From Ophioceras dolichostomum (taxonomy: Eukaryota; Ascomycota; Sordariomycetes; Magnaporthales; Ophioceraceae), in contig PYST01000054.1 in the NCBI GenBank assembly GCA_003049485.1, positions 91,578-155,577 on the forward strand: a stretch of DNA of 64,000 nt. Reading direction: 5' to 3'. Below are positions 56,511 to 64,000 of this stretch, piece after piece. Both the position numbers and the translations under genes were made by a program. The stretch's first letter is position 1, and every line of letters starts with the position of its first letter. A model generated the notes under the pieces. It saw only the letters and a program-made list of their open reading frames with translations, was not told the DNA's origin and made no database searches.

Positions 56511-56640
56511 CAGCTTGAAATCAGTAAGTGCTCTTGCTAATGGACTAGACGACAGTAAACGTTCCTGCCAACCCAGTACCAGCAGGTGTTCTTGCCAGTC
56601 CTGCACCAATAGGCGCTCTTGCCTAGGATTTATTGGGTTT
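56255..56640 (+). repeat. GGTGCT-type hexanucleotide run and degenerate 27-30-bp repeats
   Basis: Variants of GGTGCTGGTGCTGG cover 56255-56345. From about 56520 to 56640, three to four diverged units of the type GTTCTTGCCAGTCCTGCACC follow one another. Confidence 0.55.
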
Positions 56641-57114
56641 GCATGTAACTAGGTAGGTACCTGGTAGGTACCTATTTGGCAGGTGTGGTGGTAGCTCCTG
56701 CGCCGAAGGCAAGGGGCAAGCAGCTGCGCAGGAAGGCACCCAGGGGCTAACTGCCCCAGGCAGAGCGTTGTATTTGCCCGCCCCTTCCGCAAATGGACAT
56801 CGGCAACCAAAACCAGTGGGAAGGAATACGCTTTGAGAAAGAATTAATATAGATTAGGAAGGACCATATCCCCTTGGATCGGTGGGGCACGCGTGCTATT
56901 TGGTAGAAGCGAGAATTGCTGGCGACCGCTTCGGATTCTGGTTTGAACCCTCACACTGCTTCCATGAACTCCCAACCGCTCCACTTGGAGCGAACGGACC
57001 GCTGTCTCCCGATCGGTTGGTACAGCTTCGTAGTGTGACCCAATGCCCCTAACTTCGCCCCGTCCACGAATCTTCACCTTTGTGAAACATTGTGAGAAAT
57101 GACCCCTACCATGA
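56641..57114. other. Short intergenic stretch
   Basis: Begins with TAGGTAGGTACC palindromic motifs (56650-56675). No gene is visible. Confidence 0.45.
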
Positions 57115-57465
57115 TTGATGATACCGAATAGCTCTTTCATCAGCTCAACGAGGAGGTTCGCGTGGCGGGACCGCGACTTCAAAAGACGCAGGACCCGTCA
57201 GATCCTCAAGACCGTGGCCACCGAGCCCAGCGCGGACCTCAACAGCGTGCCGTCCGCCTCCTCCAAGCGCCAGCGATTGTCCGAGCTGGAATCGGAAGAC
57301 GACGGCAAGAGACGCAAGACGAGCCAGTTAATTGCGATAAGCGGTGTGATCGGCGAGAAATCGCCAGCCATCCATACGCTCCCGTCTTCTTTGACGTGGC
57401 TTTCTGACTTTCCATGTCGGCGGTTCATGCTCCTTTGCCTGCACCCGCTTGATATGATGCTGTCT
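57115..57465 (+). other. Protein-like open frame, possible gene remnant
   Basis: From ATG 57115 the frame reads a basic, nuclear-protein-like sequence (WRDRDFKRRRTRQILKTVA ... SASSKRQRLSELESEDDGKRR) for about 75 codons before running into the decayed repeat array. No domain is recognised and no upstream exon was found. It could be a gene fragment cut by the array. Confidence 0.3.
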
Positions 57466-57469
57466 TTTT

Positions 57470-58290
57470 TGCCCTGGGGACGTGGGCGGGCAGGGAGCCT
57501 GGCAGTCCATCGGGCTGGATGGGGAGGGAGCCTAGCAATCCCATCGGGCTCTGTGGGTTTGGGGTCTATCGGGTTTCTTTTGTGTTTCTTCCTCCCCTTT
57601 TGTCTTTTGTACCACGAGAATGTGACGTGGGGAGAGAGGTTAGCAGTCCATCGATTTTTTTGCCCTGGGACAGAGTCTCAGGTTTTTTCGTCTTCTGTCT
57701 TTCGTCCTGGGGACGCCCGAGTTGAGGGGGCCTAGCAGTCCATTGGGCTTTTTGTCCCGAGGATGCGGGAGGAAGGTCCCGGTTTTCCTTGTTTCTCTCC
57801 TCTGTCTTTTGTCCCGGGGACGTGGGCGGAGGGCTTGGCGGGTTTCTTTCCTTTCCTTTTCCCTTTCCTTTGCCTAGGGGACGTGGTCGGACGGCCTGAT
57901 ATTTCCTTCTGGGCGGAGGACATGGGCACAGCGGCTGGCGTTTTGCTCTCGTGTGCCCAGGGGGCATGGGCGGAGGGTCTCAGCTTTTCCTTTTCTTCTA
58001 TCTTTGTCCTGGGGGACGTGGGCGGACGGCCTACTTTGGGCGAAGGACATGGGAACAGCCAGCTGGCGTTTTCTTTCTCTCGTGTGCGTCGGGGACGTGG
58101 GCTCAGGGCGTGATGTTTCTTGTTTTTCTTCGGCGCAGAGGACGTGGACGAGGGATCCGACGTTTTCGTTTCGTTATTTTCTGGCGGGAGATATGGGCGG
58201 AGGATCTCGCATTTTCTTCTGCGATGAGGATTCAGACGTTTTTGTTTCCTTTTTACCCGGGGATTTGGGCGAAGGGCTTGACGTTGTATT
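57470..58290 (+). repeat. Decayed tandem array of CCCGGGGACGTGGGCGG-headed units
   Basis: About 13-14 units of 35-140 bp (typically 45-80 bp), each starting near CC(C/T)GGGGACGTGGGCGG and followed by a T/C-rich tail (TTTTCCTTTTCTTC-like). Clear heads occur near 57472, 57706, 57813, 57873, 57956, 58008, 58087 and 58256. The minus strand reads repeated SPGQK/PGTK-like peptides in places, but no frame is kept across the array. Confidence 0.75.
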
Positions 58291-60471
58291 GGCGTGTTTT
58301 TTTCGCCACAGGAAGTGTCGTGGAGGAGGATTTTGGAGGATAGATTGGATGGGCAATGATGGGGAGGGAATTTTGGAAATGATTTTGATGATGGCGGCAG
58401 GGACGGCGTGAGGGAGTGGCAACAAACACTGAGGCCCGACGGCGAGAGCGACGATGGCCTTGAGGTATATGAACCTGCGTCGATGTCCTTCTAGCTTTAA
58501 AACTGATGATGTCATCGGAGAGGGGATAAGTCCCCAGCCGCAAGGCGAAACAAAACACATCACGGAAATGACGAAGACAATACCTTTTGAGCAAACCTGG
58601 AAGCTCACAGGGCGTAGACAGGTAGTTCTCCCCTCCCTTCCCCCCTCCGCACAAGTTGCTCTGGTATCAAAGGGGCTGGGGCAATCTTTAATTCAGGCTT
58701 TCATACGAAACCACCATGCCTTTCAACGAGCCCGCCATATCTTGTTGCACAGGGCAAGATTATCAAGAAATTCCTCTCTTTGCAGCCTCTGCTGTTTCTA
58801 GCCGCCACTGATGAGGTGATCTCGAGGTCGCGTCAGGCTAGAACGCACGATAGGACACCTACCCCCTACTTCACTTTGTCAGTCAGGCCGTCGCCTCTCG
58901 GCGATGAGTCAATAAAACTCTTCGTTCGAGTTTTCAAGCAATATTTGGTCTGTAGATATATTGCGACAAGCCACAAGTGGTGTCCTGATGGCGCCCGACG
59001 CTGGCCGCGGCGCTGTGGTACCAATCAAGTCGAGTTGCTATCGTTGCCGTCCAAGTCTGCTAAAAGTACATCCTGGAATGAGGCACAGTAAGATAATGGC
59101 GAAGTGTTTTCATTGCTTCGTAGGTCGAGTGGAGGAGCCTGTCGATGGATCCGGCACAGTCCGTGCTCCGCGTCTCCGAGTATGATCTACTGCTCGAGGT
59201 GGCCCACCTTCGGAGCTTCCCCGGCCTGGTCTCAGAGAGACCGGGGGTCTCTGTATAACAAGGCCTGGCTCTAGTCGGGAGGGATATCCTCGGGGATGTC
59301 ACCATGAGCGCCCGTCCTGATTAGCGAGGGTGACACACAAGAGCAGGCCATCTTCTCTTTTTCGACGGGGGCGGCACTACCGATGTGACCGCTCCAGTTT
59401 CGAGGTACAGAGTGCTGAAAACCGGGGGTCTCACCGTCTGCTTGATGTGCATGGCCTCACAAGCCGTCATTGGCGCCTGCAACTGGGACGAGAAGGTGTG
59501 TGTACTACTCACGCTCGATGCCCAGCGTCGAGATTCAACGCATCGTCAGATACCAAACCGACCACGTGTTGGCCCAGCACACAGCCGTGGAGGAGATTAA
59601 GCTATTGCTAGCGGGATACGGAAAGCTCTCGAGAGAGCTTTTGGATGGCAGCATTGCTTGTTGAGCAGAACACCCGATGGGACATCGTCGAGATGGTTCA
59701 ACGCGGACTGCAAGACAATCAAGAATGTTCGTTGCCCAGCTGACTAGGTAGGTAGGTACCTAGGTAGTAACGTCACTCCAAATAGGCACCGTTCTGCGAG
59801 GTCCGGGCTATCCTGGACGACGGCACATACCGACTAGCGCTGTGCTGAAGCGACACATCATAAGAGCCACACGACCGTGACCGATGTATGGTCCTAGGGA
59901 TCAATACTAACTTCCACCGCAGGCTCCTTCACGACGACAACTCGAGGGTTCTCACCGATCTCGGTGATATTATCGTCTAGTGGAAACACACCACAACTAG
60001 ATACAACAACCCTTAGTCACCCTGGCCCCAGTAGCCAAATTTGCTGTCGGTTGAGCGAGTCGACTGTGAGCTGGCCAAGCGGCAACGCAATTTAGAGGAA
60101 ACTCCGGACGACTGACGGGGCAAAATCGAGGACCAAGATTGGGAGGAACCGAGATGCACCGATATGTACCTAGCTATCGACATGTCAAGAAGAGACTGGA
60201 TAACGGGGAACCCGGGAGGGAGAGAGAGGGGGATCATAGTCCCCGTGATCGACATGAGCTACGGTTATACGAGAACGAAACTAGTATCTGGACGGGTTGC
60301 TCCATGAGCAACTACCTGACTGTCGGAGGGGCTTCTCCAACTGCCCCGGTGGCCTAGGGGGGAATTACAGCTCAGTGCCCTGATCCGCGACGACGATCTC
60401 GTTGCCCTTGATATCTCTCCCTGATTGTGGATGACCCCAGTCTTTCCTACCTCCTAGTCCGTTGCCCACCC
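58291..60471. other. Intergenic region
   Basis: About 2.2 kb without a supported gene; short frames only. A TAGGTAGGTACCTAGGTAG motif lies near 59748-59768. The right end is the 3' flank of the F-box-like gene. Confidence 0.5.
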
Positions 60472-62207
60472 TCATCCCTCCTCCAAACCTCCCTCCTCCG
60501 ACAACCACGGCGCAGCCTCAATAATGCCCTCGTCATAAAACTCCCACCTCGGGTCGTTTTCCCCGTCCCCATACCGGCTATACCACTCCGTCTCAATATC
60601 CTCCGCCGCCCTCGACCCCGGCGCTCTCAGCCGTGCCGCATCCCACATGACGTATCCCCAGCGCCTCACACGACTGTGCACGAAAGCGCCGAACAGGCTG
60701 CTGCACCGGCCCCTCCAAAAGAGCGTCCAGCCAAGCGGCGGTGTGTCCGGAATTGAGGTTGAGTCGCCCTCGAACGGCATCCTCTGGTATGTGTCCTGCG
60801 CGGCGTCGTGGCGAGAGTACCACCGCTCGCGCCTGTCGGTCTGGGTCGTCTCCCAGATGCAGTCGTCGATCCAGTCGTCGCCCCAGAGACCGCGGTGCCG
60901 GCCCTCCATGCCCGTCACGACCGCGTCGCGTATCACCTCAACCAGCCTGTAGTGGTAGTGGTCGTGTTCGGTGGACTCGGACTGGGACTCTGATTTTGAC
61001 TGTAATAACTCTGATGACTTGCTGCTGCCGCTGAGCTTGAGGATTTCGGCGACGACGGATAGGCCGTGGCGGAGGATCGCGTTGTGGGAACGATCGTTCA
61101 CGACTGTAGCTGTGAGGAAAACGCGGCTTTAGTACGATTGTTTTTGCTTCTTCCAGTATTGCTGCTACAGAAATAGTAGTAGGTTTAGGGTGAAATGGCC
61201 TTCACAGGGAGGAGGGAACACAGAGTCTCAGGGTTAGGACTAGGGTTATTAGAAATAGGTGGCTGCCTACCATCTCCATTGGCTCCCCCGACGAGGAGTA
61301 AATGCTCGTTGATAGCGGTGATGTCGACGCGGCGATGCTTCGGGTTGCGATCCTCGTCGAGATCCCACGCGGCCTGTCTCAGCACGGGCTCGGTCACGTC
61401 TCGGACGAACTGGTGGACGCACAGCATCTGCTCGGCCTCCCAAGGCGCGAAGGTGGATAGTACTCGGACTCGGGCGAGGTTGCCCCCGATCCTCTCGGCT
61501 GCGCTGCGGCCTTCGCCCCTGGAGCCGCATACGTTGCAGAAGAGCTGCAGGCGGTACAGGGCGCGCTGGACGCGGAGCTTCTCGGTCTCGCTTGGCGGAC
61601 ACGTCACGGCTGCGTCATCCGGGGATGAGTAGGGCAGGCAGGAGAGCGCCCAGGGGACGTAGCGCCCGGCGAGGGGCTCGACGACGGCGGTGTGGAACTG
61701 GATGAGCTGGACCATGTCGTCTGCGGACAGTTTCGTCTGCGCGATGATTCGGGCGGCTGGCTCGGTGGCCCGCCACGTCTCGTCGTGCGCGTCCAGGAAC
61801 GCCCAGAGCGAGGCCTCGGTCCGGGCCTGCTGGAAGGACTTTGTGCCGGAGAGGTGCGCAGCTGCGGCGTCGGCGAGGACGCCGTTGAGGGTTTGAAGCA
61901 GGAGATGCCTCAAGACGGCCGCCCGGTCGGCGGCGTAAACACGATGCAGCTCCGGCGATGCGCGGATGAGGGCGCCTAGCTGTTGGAGGCTGGCTGCATT
62001 TGCCATGATGAGTCGCTGGATCTCGACCGGTAGGCCCTCCAGGTGAGATGAGGGGGATATGAGTGAGGTAGCTGGGCGAACGAGCGTGGCTGTCGCCGGC
62101 GACCCGACTCCCTTCGCGATTCCTGGTTCGACAAGGTCATGGTGGTCGTGGTTGTCGTGATGGGCATAGCTGCTGCCATCCCTTCCACTTTCCTCCGGGC
62201 ACTCCAT
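60472..62207 (-). CDS. F-box-like fungal protein
   Basis: Exons 61271-62207 and 60472-61109 flank a 161-nt phase-1 intron (GTAGGC ... CACAG), giving 524 aa. Residues about 56-95 (LEGLPVEIQRLIMANAASLQQLGALIRASPELHRVY) have the F-box pattern, which recruits Skp1 in SCF ubiquitin ligases. The remaining 430 residues are of the type found in many ascomycete paralogues: a helical middle, then Trp-rich C-terminal segments (WGDDWIDDCIWETTQ; RRWGYVMWDAARL). The substrate is unknown. A His/Asp-rich patch (YAHHDNHDHHDL) occurs near residue 20. The intron contains telomere-like strings (GGGTTAGG, AGGGTTA on the plus strand). Confidence 0.75.
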
Positions 62208-63163
62208 GCCTATTGCCTAGTAGTGTTTGCTCGTCTGTGGTGTAGAATCGACTCCCGTGTCCGCCCTCATTCCCTCAATTGGCAGGAAGGACGACTGAAT
62301 GATGGATGAACAAGTCGAATAAAATCGACAGTGGGCGTGAATCACCGGGCTGTGTCGGGCAATAAACTAAAGAGGAGACCCGGCACTCCAGTCCCGACGT
62401 GAGATAAAGTTTGCTGGACGAGAGGCACCAGCGTGGAGTCCTTCATTTTTGCGGGTATTCGGACAGTTTTCCATGTTGGTCGTCGATCCTATCGGTGGGT
62501 CTCTTGTTCTGACAAGGCAAGACCAGTTAGCACCTCAGCCTGTTGGATGTTGGGACGTTGGTAGCAGGCATTTGACCACTGTCCCCAATTTCAACCCCAC
62601 TAGGCCGCGACTGTTGGTAGGTACTACTATAGTGCCCTGTTGGCCACATGTCTGAAGCTGCCCCCAATGTTGGTAGTGTTCACGAACAGACCTCCAGGTT
62701 TTGTGTGGACCGGATACCAGCTCGTGCTACTAATTACACGGTCCACATTACAGACTTGATGCTGCCAACTTGCGTGGCCCCAAGAGCTCAATAGTCCGAA
62801 TCATATGGGGTGCATCCAATCCCGACAGGCTAGGGCTACCAGGTAAGTAGTCTGGGGTACCATAATCTTTGGATACGACCTGTCTGATGCAATACTAAAT
62901 CCTGCATCAAAGGGTCCTTACATTTTGGGGACCAGGCGAGTTATACCTTACTTACATATAACAAGGGTCTCTCTATTTGCACCCCTATCTCTATTATAAG
63001 AGAAGAACTATGACTATGAAGCATCTGCTATGTAATCCTTCGTAGAGAGTTCATGAAGTTGACCGCCGGATACTAGCTGATTATGACTTTGCAGCTCGCT
63101 CATATGGCCATTCGATGTGATAGACCCAGCTGGCCCATATCTCACGACTAGCAAATTTCTTGC
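62208..63163. other. Intergenic region upstream of the F-box gene
   Basis: About 1 kb, more A/T-rich than the genes. It includes a short inverted repeat near 62884-62908 (TGATGCA ... TGCATCA). No gene is supported. Confidence 0.5.
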
Positions 63164-63347
63164 CGAGTGTCCTCGACGCCCTCCCTGCAGACGTTGCCTG
63201 CGTGGTACTAGTAGTCTGGTGGACTACACAGAATTCTAGAAGTCCAAAGAATGGGTTCTTTCCCCGTTATCCACAAGGTAGTACCAACTCGTAGTCTACC
63301 AGACTACCACGCAAGTACGCCTGCGGGGAGGGCGTCAAGGACACTCG
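63164..63347. repeat. Long imperfect inverted repeat
   Basis: Left arm 63164-63227 and right arm 63291-63347 are reverse complements over about 57 bp, apart from a CTAGTA insertion and a single extra base in the left arm and a few mostly transition differences. The centre is 63 bp. Each arm ends inward in its own small palindrome (GTAGTC ... GACTAC). Confidence 0.85.
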
Positions 63348-63408
63348 TGGACAGGGGCCTCATCGTTCTCTCGCCGCAGGACCTAGCAGTGACGCCGGCA
63401 TAGGATTG

Positions 63409-63627
63409 TATATATAGTCGTTTGTCGGGGATCAACCTCGCCATTTCTTTGCAATCATCACTACCGATTCATCTCATCCCATCTCATCACCTGCTTAGGT
63501 AGTACTACTTACTCCGGCCTCTTCTCTCTTAACAGTCAGCTTCGCTTCATATCATATGATAGGCCTCAGCATATCTCAGCCATCCCCAGAGCCCCTTCAA
63601 CACATTTTCAATCTATCTCCCAAAATG
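63409..63627 (+). promoter_or_regulatory. Possible promoter, leader and start codon of a gene near the edge
   Basis: TATATATA at 63409-63416, a C/T-rich leader with CATCTCATCC repeats (about 63465-63495), and an ATG at 63625 in CCAAAATGGCC, close to the preferred fungal start context. The frame closes after 16 codons, so an early intron, a micro-ORF or chance are all possible. Confidence 0.3.
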
Positions 63628-63920
63628 GCCAGCCAAATTCCACTTTTGACTTGTACCTGTGTTGCTTGCCTATAAACTCCCCACTATCCGGAGTCTTTCA
63701 CAATCTGTCTGTGTATTGTAGCGTTCAGCACTAGGTGCTGTGGGAGACGAGAGAAACCACCTCTCACCGAGTGGCCTTTGCAACCATCCTTTCATTATTC
63801 GCGATTTGCAACCAGAGACATAGGGGTCATGGAACTAGAGGCAATAATTATCAAACGCATGCCTCGCACATCCAGCTTCCTGGGTGCCTGCTATCAGGGC
63901 AACCTAATCTAACTGTTGAA

Positions 63921-63954
63921 CCACGGTTGGGTGCACTTCCGTGCACCCACGTGG
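63921..63954. repeat. Strong hairpin
   Basis: A nine-pair perfect stem TGGGTGCAC/GTGCACCCA around a TTCC loop, extended by CCACG/CGTGG across a two-base bulge: 14 pairs in 34 bp. Confidence 0.8.
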
Positions 63955-64000
63955 ACGAGTTGCCTCAGTCACCAAGGCAGCCCCCTCGACAGACCTTAGG

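Noticed and set aside
57566..57967. 133-codon minus-strand PGQK-repeat frame
   Set aside because: Frame is not kept across the array; the repeat pattern belongs to decayed non-coding units.

Overview
The window reads as nuclear DNA of a filamentous ascomycete (Pezizomycotina, most likely a Sordariomycete). Genes are intron-poor with short introns (76-161 nt) that use GT(A/G)NGT donors, CTGAC/CTAAC-like branch sites and (C/T)AG acceptors. The gene families are typical of these fungi: a HET-domain protein, Zn2Cys6 regulator, GPI-anchored GH5 hydrolase, full-size ABCG transporter, allantoinase, F-box protein and single-pass PAN/apple-like protein. Leaders are CT-rich. No plasmid, viral or clear transposon gene is visible. 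Species cannot be settled by eye.

Layout. 0-15 kb, all minus strand: a GPI-anchored GH5 enzyme; a 70-unit 15-bp minisatellite; a 1774-aa Reb1/TTF-I-like Myb protein with a polypyrimidine tract just past its stop; and a four-exon conserved protein of unknown function whose last intron removes an in-frame TAG. 15.7-18.1 kb, plus strand: a mitochondrial-type AAA+ ATPase with one intron. 18.1-30 kb: about 11.9 kb without a recognisable gene, ending in a CT-rich leader of a Zn2Cys6/AT-hook transcription factor (30-33 kb, plus). 34.5-39.3 kb, minus: a two-exon ABCG transporter. 39.3-43.4 kb: intergenic, with a short telomere-like motif and a possible decayed gene. 43.4-45.2 kb, minus: allantoinase, preceded by a striking cluster of GATAAG sites. 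47.6-50.3 kb, minus: a Thr-rich secreted protein, an assembly gap inside a poly-G tract, and a PAN-like membrane protein. 53.2-54.9 kb, plus: a HET-domain protein. 55-58.3 kb: repeat-rich DNA with a tRNA-like fragment, a doubtful membrane-protein gene and a decayed tandem array. 60.5-62.2 kb, minus: an F-box-like protein. 62.2-64 kb: intergenic, with a long imperfect inverted repeat, a strong hairpin and a possible promoter running off the edge.

How the genes relate. They are mostly independent housekeeping or accessory loci rather than a pathway cluster. The clearest regulatory story is allantoinase (purine/ureide catabolism) under probable GATA-factor nitrogen control. The long gene-free stretch before the Zn2Cys6 factor suggests extended regulation or an unannotated non-coding transcript. 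The most notable structural elements are the six-frame-open minisatellite, the decayed array at 57.5-58.3 kb and the inverted repeat at 63.2 kb. I did not find a clearly new multi-gene system.
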